Below are positions 45,950 to 55,903 of a stretch of DNA of 64,000 nt, piece after piece. This stretch comes from Cryptomeria japonica (Eukaryota > Streptophyta > Pinopsida > Cupressales > Cupressaceae). The position numbers and the translations under genes are program-made. The notes beneath the pieces are model-generated. The model saw only the letters and a program-made list of their open reading frames with translations. It was not told where the DNA came from and made no database searches. Position 1 is the first letter of the stretch. Each line of letters opens with the position of its first letter. The stretch lies in contig NC_081405.1 in NCBI RefSeq assembly GCF_030272615.1, forward strand, positions 24,071,772 to 24,135,771, read 5' to 3'.

Positions 45950-46588
45950 AATCTCATAAAAATATCATTGTAGCTCTTCTTCATCTATGAAAAATCATTT
46001 TCCCATGATTCCAATATGTTCTCAATATACACAAATGTAGACAATAGCTGTGAATGAAATTATTCCATTGAGTCTAGTGTGCAGGTTTCAGGAGTTGCAA
46101 GAATAGCTTCTACATTGGAGTGGGCTCTTTGAAGTATGTCTACCTGTGATGTGAGCTGACTTTTGAATCCTTTAAGAGATCAGAGTCTCTTTACATTCTC
46201 ATTATCATAGATGTCAAGTCTATTATGTAGATCATCTACAGATTTGTTAAAGGCAAGTATAGAGTCCTAGAGTGGGACATATGCCTTGCATATCCTTTCT
46301 AGTTCTTTCTCTGTTTCAATTTGACATTTTGAAATGTCAGAATAAAAGAAAGTAACATTGGAGGTAGAAGCAAGATACTTTCCACCTATGTCAATAGCTT
46401 TACTCAATAGACTTTTATTGTGTGATAGAGCCATTTTGCCACTATCAATATCCTTTGCCAATTTTTCTCCATGTTTCTTCTTGTGACTCTTTTCAACATA
46501 CAATTGAGCAACATCTTCTAGTGACTTGATTTGATTAGATGCATCTGCAACTAACTAACCAAGTTTTCTAATAGATATAGATAGATGT
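45950..46588 (-). pseudogene. TE-8 ORF2, C-terminal part left of TE-9
   Basis: Continues ORF2 beyond the TE-9 insertion: LVADASNQIKSLEDVAQLYVEKSHKKK, then HNKSLLSKAIDIGGKYLASTSN and ETEKELERICKAYVPL (46503-46267 frame), a stop, and a further helical stretch to about 45950 with scattered stops. The pattern is a long coiled coil. Function unknown. GATGT at 46584-46588 is the TE-9 target duplication. Confidence 0.65.
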
Positions 46589-46940
46589 TGTTGTCGCTAT
46601 TTTTTAAAATTGGGTTCTTTCACCATATTTGGCTATGGTTTTTGAAAAAGTTTGTATAAGATGTGGCCCCAAATGCTTCAGCCTTATTCTAGACCTAGAG
46701 GGTTTAAGGCTTTTCTAAGTTTTGCGCTTTATCTTTTGTTTTGAATCTCCTGGTTTCTATTCCGTCGTTACTTTATTTCACTTAAGTCATGGGTCGCGGG
46801 GTCGTAAGAAGTGTTCCCCCCTTGCTATTTCCCTAGGCGGTCATGTTAATTATTTGAAAAAATTTCACCTTTTATTATTTCCTTCTAAAGTGCCGGGCCC
46901 AGTAAACACTGATCAACTTGGGGAAAGATCCGATGGTTGG

Positions 46941-46990
46941 CGCTATTTCGCAAAGGCTAAGTGCTTGCCCTTTAAGGCTGCGAAATAGCG
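46941..46990 (+). repeat. 50-bp hairpin, copy 1 of 3, in TE-9
   Basis: 12-bp perfect arms CGCTATTTCGCA / TGCGAAATAGCG, with an inner AAAGG / CCTTT pairing in the 26-base loop. Followed by GCCGTCCATGTGTC, a G-box-like site with one change. Confidence 0.85.
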
Positions 46991-47372
46991 AGGATTAATA
47001 TCAGCCGTCCATGTGTCATGCGGAGGAAGTGAAGGTTGCGGCTGTCAAGAAGGTGGGGCCCCCTCTACGTGGTTTTCTCTGGCGTATTAGAGGGCAGCAC
47101 GTGGCACAGGCCGCCACAGTCAGCATTTTAAGATTAAGGATCAAAGTGGGCCCCAAAGATGAGTCAGCTCACAGGTGGAGGCAACCTGGCAGGGATAGCT
47201 CTTACAATTTATTGAGACCCCGTGGCTCCTTCCAGCGAATGAAAAGTTGACAGGTCAGCTTCGAAGATGACAGGGCGCCAGGTGTCCATGATGTGTCCGT
47301 GGGCCCACCACCTTTGAGAGCTCCTAACAGGGTTTAAATGCCGAGCAAGTCGAGATAAGATCTAACGGCTCG

Positions 47373-47422
47373 CGCTATTTCGCAAGGGTAAGATGCTCAC
47401 ACTTTAAGGCTGCGAAATAGCG
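47373..47422 (+). repeat. 50-bp hairpin, copy 2 of 3, in TE-9
   Basis: Same 12-bp arms as copy 1. Preceded by ATCTAACGGCTCG and followed by GTCCACGTGTC. Confidence 0.85.
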
Positions 47423-47440
47423 AAAGTTAACCTGGACCGT

Positions 47441-47449
47441 CCACGTGTC
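47441..47449 (+). promoter_or_regulatory. G-box/ABRE-like site
   Basis: CCACGTGTC contains CACGTG, the core bound by plant bZIP and bHLH factors. It sits about 20 bases after hairpin 2; the same order recurs at hairpin 3. Confidence 0.5.
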
Positions 47450-47639
47450 TTGATGACACGCGGTCTAAAAGGCAGCTGTGGGTCCCTATAGTGTATGTTT
47501 GACAAATGAAAAGTTGACAGGTCAGCTTCGAAGGTGACAAGAAGCCAGGTGTCTATGGCGTGTCAGTGGGCCCACCATTCCTGAGGACCTGTTCGAAGGA
47601 TTAAAAGGTGATTAACTTGAAAGATAATCCAACGGCCCG

Positions 47640-47689
47640 CGCTATTTCGCAAGGGTTAAGTGCTTACCCTTTAAGGCTGCGAAATAGCG
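47640..47689 (+). repeat. 50-bp hairpin, copy 3 of 3, in TE-9
   Basis: Same arms; inner AAGGGT / ACCCTT pairs as well, making the stem longer. Preceded by ATCCAACGGCCCG. Confidence 0.85.
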
Positions 47690-47707
47690 AGGATTAATAT
47701 CGGCCGT

Positions 47708-47716
47708 CCACGTGTC
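47708..47716 (+). promoter_or_regulatory. G-box/ABRE-like site
   Basis: CCACGTGTC, 18 bases after hairpin 3 and about 45 bases before the TATA box. Another CCACGTGG lies at 47831-47838. Confidence 0.5.
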
Positions 47717-47761
47717 ATGATGATGACATGGCAAAAAGAGAAAGGCACGGGCCCGCCACAG

Positions 47762-47769
47762 TATAAAGG
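47762..47769 (+). promoter_or_regulatory. Putative TATA box of TE-9
   Basis: TATAAAGG, downstream of the three hairpins and about 500 bp upstream of the preferred ORF start. It matches the position of TATAAATA in the TE-1 LTR. Confidence 0.55.
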
Positions 47770-48264
47770 GCGACATTCAGCCAGTATCAAAATAGAATGT
47801 GAGGGGATTTTCTAAGCCAATGGTCGGATGCCACGTGGTATTATGTAGCCAATAAAAGACAGGACTTAGACTAAGGACAAAGCCGTCAAAATGAAATTCA
47901 CAGAGAGACACTTGCAGAAAGACTGCGGCCCGTTGGAGCTAAAATATGAATTCTCGTATGAATTCGATTTTGAAGGGACGGTCGAAGCATGCGGAATCAA
48001 TGTTACAGTTAAGGCCCAGAGTACAAGCATTTGATTTCCTAACAACCAAGTAAGGATACCTCTTAGAAGGATTTTTGCAGAGGAGGCAAACACAGAGTTA
48101 TCTTTTACAAATACAGAGAAGGCGAATTGGTTGCAGAGCGAATTTCTTCGAGCAAGCATCAGGTTTTTTCTTATTTTGCAGCCGTTCTTGTGTTGTGATA
48201 CATGAAACTATTCTCGTATAGCAGAAATAGTTTCAGAAGTAATATTTATCTGGTTGTATTGCAA

Positions 48265-50532
48265 ATGGCTCCTAAAAGGGAATTTTCTGGTAAAGTTGAT
48301 TATCTTGAAAGAAGTGTGTGTGATGACTTCTTAGAGCAGTTGACGCTGTCAACCAACCAGGCATCTAAGGCCAAAGAATTAGTACCCAGGGCTCCCCGAC
48401 TGAGAATTGGAGAAGGATTGTATGATAAGGGTAATTGGTTAAGAGACCCACAGGTTGGGCTGTCTGGGTTGGGGTTATTTAAAATCGGTTTTGGAATGAG
48501 GAATTCTCCTGCTCCTCAAAATAACATTTGGGAATTAGATGTTGGGAGATTGGTAGTCCCAGGGGTGTTCATGGATACAGATTTGTTAACCCAAATGGCA
48601 TTAAATTATGATTCAGTTACCAGGTGTATCCGGGATGTGAATGGAAAAACCCTCATGGAGATAAATGCAGAAGAGCTGAGAAAAGCGTTTGGGCTTAGTG
48701 AGTTTACCAATTTCTTGGAACCTATAAACTTCACACAATTAACTCAGGTATACAGGGCACAGAGGACTCATCTCAGGAATGGGCCTCTCAAAGAAATTTT
48801 TCTGAAAGTGGGAGGGTTAGCAGTTGTAGGGCCCAATACACAAGAGCCCTTTTCACTAAGTATGTTTACCTTAAGGGCAAAAGGGATGTACTGGGCACTT
48901 TGCCAAGTTCTAGGAGAGGATGCTGAATCTAATATGCCAAATCATTATCTGTTAATGATTGTTCAAATTCTGAATCCTTCTCTTGCTATTACATTTGATT
49001 ATGCCTCCTATATTGCTGATGCTATCCATGGAGGACTGATGGGGATAAAGAATGGGAAGGTGGATAGGCCATTTGGGTGGTATTCACTATTGATGCACCT
49101 CTTCCTCTTCAAAGGTGGAGATTATTTTGCCAGTGGAATGGACCTGGTAAAGGAAAAGGAGGGAGAAAAGATGCCGGTACAATTATGGAGTACCGTATTG
49201 TCATGGGATAGAGAGGATGCAAGTTTTCTAAAGTTTGATAAATACTTTGCATCCAAGATAAGGACTCTTCTTTGCTCTGACAATCCACGAGTCCCCAAGA
49301 TTCTTCTGGAATTCTTAAGACCAAAAGAATTCGCAGAGAATGTCAAGATTGTTCATAACTGGGGTGATATGTATTTATATCCAGTGTCCACAGTGTTTAG
49401 GGTTTTTGGTTTCAGAGGCACCCCATTTTTGTTACCATACCAGGTTCCCCTCAAAGTGGGAATAGCTGAGATTCTCAGACAAATTGGTGACTTGCAAGAG
49501 GCAGAGTTAACAGGCCGAGGTAAAGGGACTATTTTCCCTACAGCTACAGTAGCCCACCAATTTGTAATCACCAAGGGCGGCTGGAAATGTTTTGAGGATT
49601 TCCTCAAACCCTACCATTTATCCACTGCAGTGTCAAGATGTGCTGATCCGGAGGACTTCTACAATGGTGTATTCCGGAAGAAAGTAGCATGCAGAGGTAG
49701 GCCCCATCAATTCCACTTTCCTGAAGACCTCATCAGGAATGAATTTGATTTGGATGAACAGGAGTTGAGGAAGGAAAAATGGGTAGCTTACAGGAAGGCC
49801 CTGGATTTTGTGCATCAATTTGATGCTAGCTATGACCCATTGTCTAGCTTCTTCCCATTGGAAGAAAAGATAAAATTTTTGATTATTTGTTTTGAGGATG
49901 TGATGCAGACAATAAAGGAGAAAAGGGAAGTTGTAATTAAAAACAACCCTGAGAAAGCAAGAATGATTTTGGGGAAATTAGATCCTATTAAAGCCATCCC
50001 TCCTGGTGATTACACCCTGCATAAGAAAGCAGGTTACAGTGTGTTGGTGTCTGCAAGAGGGGAACCCTCTTCATCCAAAGGGAAGAGGAAAGCACATGAA
50101 GTCATTCACATACAAGACAGCCCAAAGAAGCAGAGGGTGGGGAAGGAGGTGCAATCAGATACACCCTTATATTCCCCATCCCAATCCCCTCTCCACATTG
50201 GAGATGAACAAGCAGCAACTGAATACCTATCTCAGTTGGGCAGTTTGGGGGAGATTGCGTATACATATGATGAAGTGGAAGAGGGGATGCCAGAAGAACC
50301 CACTAAAGCACAAATGGACATCACCTCGACTGAACTCAAAGGCCAGGAGTGGGATCCTGAGATAAAGAAGGCCACTAGTGCTTTTCTAGCAGATGATAGT
50401 TTTGTGACATCTGAAGCATTCATGCAGTTTATATGGAAACAACATATAGATAAATATAATGCTAGATGTGAAACAAGAAAGGCAGAACAACCAAATAAAG
50501 ATCCAGCCTCGGTGGAGGAAGAAATAAAATAG
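48265..50532 (+). CDS. LTR-borne ORF of unknown function, TE-9 copy, first part
   Basis: Start chosen at ATG 48265 (MAPKREFSGK; context AAATGG) rather than 48202, because the upstream 21 codons look non-coding. 755 codons to TAG 50530-50532. The N-terminal 500 residues look globular and helical: NGKTLMEINAEELRKAFGL, MPNHYLLMIVQILNPSL, FGWYSLLMHLFLFKGG, RVFGFRGTPFLLPYQ. A basic bipartite, NLS-like segment KRKAHEVIHIQDSPKKQR is near 50090. After it, Ser/Pro-rich then acidic. No RT, protease, integrase or zinc knuckle. The same blocks occur in the TE-1 LTR ORF. Similarity to the plant-mobile (aminotransferase-like) domain of transposon proteins is possible but untested. Low damage suggests recent activity or constraint. 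Confidence 0.8.
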   Translation: MAPKREFSGKVDYLERSVCDDFLEQLTLSTNQASKAKELVPRAPRLRIGEGLYDKGNWLRDPQVGLSGLGLFKIGFGMRNSPAPQNNIWELDVGRLVVPGVFMDTDLLTQMALNYDSVTRCIRDVNGKTLMEINAEELRKAFGLSEFTNFLEPINFTQLTQVYRAQRTHLRNGPLKEIFLKVGGLAVVGPNTQEPFSLSMFTLRAKGMYWALCQVLGEDAESNMPNHYLLMIVQILNPSLAITFDYASYIADAIHGGLMGIKNGKVDRPFGWYSLLMHLFLFKGGDYFASGMDLVKEKEGEKMPVQLWSTVLSWDREDASFLKFDKYFASKIRTLLCSDNPRVPKILLEFLRPKEFAENVKIVHNWGDMYLYPVSTVFRVFGFRGTPFLLPYQVPLKVGIAEILRQIGDLQEAELTGRGKGTIFPTATVAHQFVITKGGWKCFEDFLKPYHLSTAVSRCADPEDFYNGVFRKKVACRGRPHQFHFPEDLIRNEFDLDEQELRKEKWVAYRKALDFVHQFDASYDPLSSFFPLEEKIKFLIICFEDVMQTIKEKREVVIKNNPEKARMILGKLDPIKAIPPGDYTLHKKAGYSVLVSARGEPSSSKGKRKAHEVIHIQDSPKKQRVGKEVQSDTPLYSPSQSPLHIGDEQAATEYLSQLGSLGEIAYTYDEVEEGMPEEPTKAQMDITSTELKGQEWDPEIKKATSAFLADDSFVTSEAFMQFIWKQHIDKYNARCETRKAEQPNKDPASVEEEIK

Positions 50533-51867
50533 GAGATGATGGAAGAATTCAAAACCATCACTCCTGAACAGGGGAGGGATTTAGTAGCACAAGCTGGAGT
50601 GCTCATTTTGCCAGAATGGAATATTGCTGATGCTCTGGTGCTGGATGCAGTGAGGAAAGAAACCAAACCCATGGAAGGGGTTACATTCAGTAAAGACAAT
50701 GCTGCTCTAGTCATGTGGTCCCTTAAGAGAAATGAGGACAAAAAGGGTAAAGACACCACAGGGACAAGTCACATTGGCGGATTGATGGTCAGGAGAGTAG
50801 AAAATACAGGGGTAGTAGAGGCTGCTAGCACGGTGTTGGAGACTGCCAAATTTAGTGTTGCAGTAGCTGAGAAGGATGATAAAGAAAAAGAGGCTCTCCA
50901 GCTCAAATTGGAAACAGTCTTGAAGGCTTATGACAGTGCCAAGGAGGAAATAAGAGGCAAGGAGAGTATTATTGCCAGATTGCAGAGCCAATTAGCAGGA
51001 CAACGTCAACAAGGTGAATCTTCAACATTAATGATCACCTCTTCTCCTGCAAGACCTCCACCTACTAGCCCCATTATTGAGCTCCCACCATCTCCTGCAC
51101 CTTCCAGCTCTCAGATGATAGAGATAACTCCCCAAGAATTAGAGAGTCTTAAGCAAACTCAGGCCTATTATGCAGGGAAGTATGAAGAAAAGATCAAGGC
51201 CACAGTCTCCAGTTTTGCAGACACTATAAATGCTTCACTCCTTCACAATAGTGTAGGAAAAGTCATGGAGATATGGACTGAGTTGATAAGAGATAAAGTC
51301 ATATTGACACCCATTTTTGACAGATGGAGGCCTAGGGAGCAGGATTTGGAGTTCATGTGTGTTTCCTGTGATGAAGCAAGAGCTAACCCTATTATCAAAT
51401 CCACTTCTGATATCACTAAGAGTTTATTGCAATTGGCGACAGAGGTGGATAATGTGGAAAGAAGGGTTAAATTGCTTAAAAAGGAATACACTGATCAGGT
51501 TTGTGAGTTACTTCCAGGAATTTTTGCCAATCCAGATCAGCTGAAAGATAAGCAGATATGGCTCAATGAGATAAATGCTAAATTGTCAGCAAGGGTCAAG
51601 GGAATTATTGATCTAGATGATACCTCATTTTTTGTTATAACCATACAGGAAATAGAGAGAATTAAATCACACTACAGTTTTCTTAACTCAGAAGTCAACA
51701 AACTGAGGAATTCTTGGAAAGGGTTGACTAAGGTTAAAAGTGATGTGATTAATTTTGTATGGCCGACCGAGGAGACGTATGGTGAGTGGGGAATTAAATA
51801 TTCCACTCGAGATCCGGAGCAGTTAGAGAACGTCCCTGAAAAGCCAGAGGAGGTTGCAACTGAATAA
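50533..51867 (+). CDS. LTR-borne ORF, TE-9 copy, C-terminal part after one in-frame UAG
   Basis: In the same frame as the preceding part, separated only by TAG (50530-50532); total frame 1200 codons, ending TAA 51865-51867. First ATG after the stop is 50536. Contents: a short helical region, coiled coil (KEKEALQLKLETVLKAYDSA and IIARLQSQLAGQ, about 50880-51005), a Pro-rich hinge (PARPPPTSPIIELPPSPAPS), then a helical C-terminal domain with MEIWTELIRDKVILTPIF and VERRVKLLKKEYTDQVCELL. The TE-1 LTR ORF also ends in a Lys/Glu-rich helical segment. Separate initiation, readthrough or plain nonsense mutation are all possible. Downstream to 52836 there is no further gene (chance frame 52555-52788). 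Confidence 0.75.
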   Translation, partial: EMMEEFKTITPEQGRDLVAQAGVLILPEWNIADALVLDAVRKETKPMEGVTFSKDNAALVMWSLKRNEDKKGKDTTGTSHIGGLMVRRVENTGVVEAASTVLETAKFSVAVAEKDDKEKEALQLKLETVLKAYDSAKEEIRGKESIIARLQSQLAGQRQQGESSTLMITSSPARPPPTSPIIELPPSPAPSSSQMIEITPQELESLKQTQAYYAGKYEEKIKATVSSFADTINASLLHNSVGKVMEIWTELIRDKVILTPIFDRWRPREQDLEFMCVSCDEARANPIIKSTSDITKSLLQLATEVDNVERRVKLLKKEYTDQVCELLPGIFANPDQLKDKQIWLNEINAKLSARVKGIIDLDDTSFFVITIQEIERIKSHYSFLNSEVNKLRNSWKGLTKVKSDVINFVWPTEETYGEWGIKYSTRDPEQLENVPEKPEEVATE

Positions 51868-52841
51868 CCCGTCCAACAGACTGCTGAAGAAGCTGAAAAG
51901 AGCGCATAATTGAAATTGTAACTTCTTCAATTTTTTGAAGTAATTGTAACAAACTTTCCTCAAAGAAGTCCGAAGCTTTGTGCATCCATATTGTTATAAA
52001 TGGATACCAGGACTAGAGAGAAAGGGATCACACAATTTTTGTAAGAAAACGCTGCAGAAATGTTATCTGAGCTTTTCCAAAGTTTAATGGAGAATCAGAC
52101 TTTTGTAAAATCTTTTTCAAATGAATATCAATATACAGACCATCAGTTTTGAGTAAAGCTCTGTGTCGTCTTCAAATTTGTCCTTAATCGTATTTATTCT
52201 TTTATTCAGAATAATCTAGGATTTTTCTGTTTGAATGGAATTGTAAGGCAATCTCAGTATGGGTGTTTCTAGCTTTTCTCTTTAGGAGGGAAATTAAACA
52301 GGCATGACCACTCTACTAGTAAATACTTCAGGATGAACTTTGAATTTTGAGGACCTTAGCTTATTTTGAAGTGATTAAATTCTTGTTGATGCTAGGCATT
52401 TACAGGGATAAATGGAAACCAAGTTGATGGGAAGTATAGAGATGTTTTATTTCAGGAGTTTTATTTGAGTTTGAGTGACTCTGTAGCCTTGGATAAAGCA
52501 CTGGTACTAATCGAAGCTGTTTATTGCATGCTTTGTTGATCAAATATACTGAAGTTGAATATTGTTTCATTCTTTTTTTTCAGTTGTTTTTTCAAGGTGA
52601 ATAAACTCACTGGTTTTCTGGACTGGTTTGCTGTGGGTTTATTGCTTAAGAATGTGAAGTTAATTCACAAAGGGTATACCCGCCTGGGCTTAAGGAAGAG
52701 CCCGAAGTGTAGAAGGTCTAACCAAACCTTGTCATATGTTGTCTCTGAAATCCTTTTATCCTTGATGTCTTCTCGGCACCCATTTTAGATTATATTATTA
52801 AAGGCATTGAAGGATAATCAGATTTTGAGACCAACAGATGT

Positions 52842-55314
52842 GTTGTAGATGTTTCTGGTAGCAGACCAGATAAAATATCTACTACAGTTTGAATTGTTTC
52901 AGCTTCAACCCTTTGCTCTTTAAATCTCTTCTTATGTGCTCTATATTGCATGACATTTGCAATCTTCATCATTTCTTATGCGCTCAAATTGTTCATGTCA
53001 ATAGGTCCTGAGATACTTAGAGAATCATTATCTTCTTCTTCAAGTTGTTTATGCTTTGCTGGTTTAGGGGATACAACCTTAATGATTGCTTTCTCTGTAT
53101 TCTTCTTTGTTTCCTTTTCAAAGGACTAAATGACAACAATTTCAATAAGCTACTTCCGAATAGCTTGAATGACTGGTGGAGATTGGGGTTTCTCCAGTTG
53201 TTTTGTTGCCAGTGGATTGTTCAATTTTAGTTGAGTTGTTGGTTGTTCAACTGAGGTAACCTGTACATCAATGTTAGCAGGAGGCTCCATATCTGGTGCA
53301 ATGTTATCTCTAGATACGTCAACTGTGTCATTATCAACAACATGAATAATGGATTCATCCTTTTTCTTGAGAGGATAGACCTAATCAAGTTGAATAATCT
53401 CTTCTTCATCCATTTCCGATCGATTAACATCATCTTCAACATTATCCTCATTCATATTGGATTGGATGAGTTCTTCCATTTTTCTGATTTCACAAGCTAT
53501 TTGATGGGTCTCAATTTCAACAATTGCCTTCTTTCCACTGAGTAACTTTAGTCTTCTTGCTTTGAATGTAAATTGAGATTTGTATCGAGCAACTAAGGCA
53601 CTAATATCGTCCATAGAAAATTCAGAGAAATATTGTACAAATACCTCATCAATGATTTCTTTTTCTAATTTAATAACTTCCTCCCATTTATTCAAAATAA
53701 TAGTGTACAAAGAATTTGAGATATCCTTTTCTAGTTCATGTGGATATCTACTATAATGACATAGATGAGTGATTACCTGTTGAATCACTTGCTCTTTCTC
53801 ATTTTTAGTGAAGGAATCAAAATGCTCTTTTATATTGTCAAACCTATTCCTCCTTAGTGTCTTCATTGTTCTTTCAAAATGGGTTTTTGGTTTGAAGGAT
53901 GTTATATCAATAAGCACAGTTGTCTTTGGCACTTCCTTAACCTTCTTGGATATTATGCCGGTTGTTTTTGCCTTCTTTGGTTCTTCATCAAAATTTGTTC
54001 CCTCAGACTCTGGTTGCAAAATTAATTTTCTTCCTTTCTTCTTTGTATCCTTCTTATTATATACTTTGGGTTCCAGTTCCTTTTTGGTTAGGACACTCTT
54101 GGTAACCCTAGTACTCTTTTTTGCTTGAGATGCTTCATCATATTTTTTATTCTTTCCTCTTGCATTTTTAACAGGTGCAACACTAGTTTGTGCAGGTGCA
54201 TCTTGGACTGACATAATGTCCAATTTTGCCTTCTTTTTGTCTTTAGGTGATGCTAATAGGGTATTAGCATAACCTACCAGTAGATCATAGTTTACCTCAT
54301 AACTCATGTCTTCCATTTCTTCCTCTATTGGCTCAATTGCTTGCATCAGGCAAAAATCAGTGGTAATGGTGAAGATTATATTCTTTTCAAAGTTCTTTAC
54401 CACTTCTTCTGGTAGTCTCATTCTCATACTCATTTTCTTTTGGAACTCGTTAAAATACTTATTCATGGTAGCAGGGAAAGTATTCTTTACAACCTTGATG
54501 TTGTTCTTAATTTGTGCCGAGACCGGTGAGTCCTTTGACCACTCAATGTCTCCAATTCCTGGTAGAAAGTTTTGGAAATAGAAGAATAATTCGACCAATA
54601 GCTGACCATACTTGAATTTTTTATTGTTATCCATTTTAACTGATTACAAATTTTGAAATAATTGATGGCTTCACAGAGATCATAATTTGCATTATCAACA
54701 ATCATTCTATGAGCAGTATGAATTGTTGTAGATGGAACACTATTAAGTCTACTAGAGTAAAATACTTGGTAACCTATTACCATTGCTGCTAGTTTCACTG
54801 CAGGGTCTCTAATATTGTTGATAGAAAAGGCATGCTTATCAAAAGTATAACCGATTAAAGAGAATATCGTGTCTTTTGAAATTCTTCTGAGAACGGGTAC
54901 TTCACCGGTTGAGAAATAACCAGTTACAGCCTGAATGGATTCCTTAGTTATTGTGTGAGTTCTCTCTAAATACATATTCTCTCCATGAACTCAACTCAAA
55001 ATGATTATGATATGCTCATCCTCAAAATATTTAAGAAAGTAAGCGGCAATATGAAAACCCTTTTTGAAAACCCTAGCATACTTTGTTTTAATCTTTCCGT
55101 TCTTATCACAAAGTGATTTCAACTGTGTATAAATATATAGAGATCCTAAATCTTCTATCTTGCAGTCAATGTAACTAGACAAATCACCTTTGATCATAAC
55201 TCTACTCGGAACATGTGACAATGCATTATACGACACAATTTGTTTTGCATCTACTACTTCCATAGGCTCAAAAGTAATCATTAACCCCTCTACAGTATTT
55301 GAAGTTGATGTCAT
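52842..55314 (-). pseudogene. TE-8 ORF2, main part: long ORF of unknown function
   Basis: Begins at 55314 (MTSTSNTVEGLMITFEPMEV). Lesions: a stop near 54990, a frameshift near 54640, a stop at 53378-53380 and more near 53130. The N-terminal 350 residues look globular: KESIQAVTGYFSTGEVPVLR, DPAVKLAAMVIGYQVFYSSR, YGQLLVELFFYFQNFLPGIG. Then a Lys-rich, NLS-like middle (KKKGRKLILQPESEG), a helical block (ERTMKTLRRNRFDNIKEHF), an acidic stretch and a coiled C-terminus continuing past TE-9 to 45950. Total about 1000 residues. No catalytic retroelement domain. The alternation of hydrophobic blocks recalls the LTR-borne ORF, a possible distant relation. A second copy of its C-terminus is in TE-2. Confidence 0.7.
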
Positions 55315-55903
55315 TCCTGATGAACAAGATTCAAAGTAGTATGTTTAAATAAATACCTTGTTTCATGCATGTTGCCCCGTTTACCGGTTGAAATGCCCAA
55401 GTGCACACCAGTTTGACCTTTTGCAACCTTCAATTGAGCTTAATTTTGTAAATCACGAAACAATTTGGCAATTAACAACAAAACAATCTTTCTCAGCTCA
55501 ACAAGCGCTCCAAATTTCTTTCTTGAATGTGTTAGGGTAAAAATGACAAAGTAAAACTTTCTTTTATCCTTTTTACCTACTGCATTAAATGCTCGCCTGT
55601 TTAGGGTTACAAACCCTAATTTCACCGCTCACGGGGAAAACCGGTTGATAACATATTGACAAAAAGTTGTCAAAATCTCATGTTTCAAAATTATTTTCCC
55701 ACTCATTTTTCTCAAGGGGTCCGGAGGTATTTTAACAGTTAAGCTCCCCTTAGCCATATTAAAAAGGCTTAAGTCACCAATGCAGGGTTCTCTTCACTGG
55801 GTGAAGGAACCGTTTCTTCTCCAGGTGAGTCATCACTTTTCTTCTTCCAAATCAGATTCATTTCCTCTCTGGTTTCTTCAACATTAACTTTTTGCTTTCT
55901 TTT
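55315..55903 (-). other. Spacer between TE-8 ORF1 and ORF2
   Basis: The first 110 bases past the ORF1 stop still read like ORF1 (Lys/Glu-rich, then SPSEENPALV), so ORF1 may originally have ended near 55780. The rest, with a purine-rich stretch on the - strand, shows no gene. Confidence 0.5.

Larger units (their letters stand above)
47240..47775 (+). repeat. Tandem duplication of about 268 bp in the TE-9 upstream region
   Basis: AAAAGTTGACAGGTCAGCTTC begins near 47240 and again near 47508, and the hairpins at 47373 and 47640 are 267 bp apart. Each unit holds TTGACAGGTCAGCTTCGAAG, a GTGGGCCCACCA palindrome and one hairpin. A third, more diverged unit probably includes the hairpin at 46941. Confidence 0.75.
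46589..52836 (+). mobile_element. TE-9: solo giant LTR (probable), ORF-bearing
   Basis: TGTTGTCGC... to ...GACCAACA: TGTTG/CAACA ends, 6248 bp, perfect 5-bp TSD GATGT (46584-46588, 52837-52841), splitting TE-8 ORF2. The two ends are not repeats of each other, so it is not an LTR pair. No PBS, PPT, RT or integrase. Size and plan match the TE-1 3' LTR: lead 1.68 against 1.78 kb, ORF 3.60 against 3.55 kb, tail 0.97 against 1.03 kb. Best explained as the solo LTR of another giant element. The alternative is a separate kind of transposon with 5-bp duplications and very short terminal repeats. Confidence 0.75.

Noticed and set aside
46941..47689. Regular palindromic repeats considered as a CRISPR-like array
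   Set aside because: Only three copies, spacing 217-382 bp, in a plant retroelement LTR; no cas genes.
48202..51867. Large ORF considered as a host gene
   Set aside because: It lies wholly within a unit bounded by TGTTG/CAACA and a perfect TSD, inserted in another transposon, and a decayed relative occupies the same place in the TE-1 LTR.
46589..52836. Reading TE-9 as a DNA transposon with TGTTG terminal repeats
   Set aside because: No transposase features; the 5-bp TSD and TG..CA ends suit an LTR, and the plan matches the TE-1 LTR. Kept as the alternative.
53808..54581. Hydrophobic + strand frames resembling membrane proteins (53808-54128, 54306-54581)
   Set aside because: Complement of the Lys/Glu-rich ORF2 of TE-8; such reverse frames are always rich in Phe/Leu/Ser.
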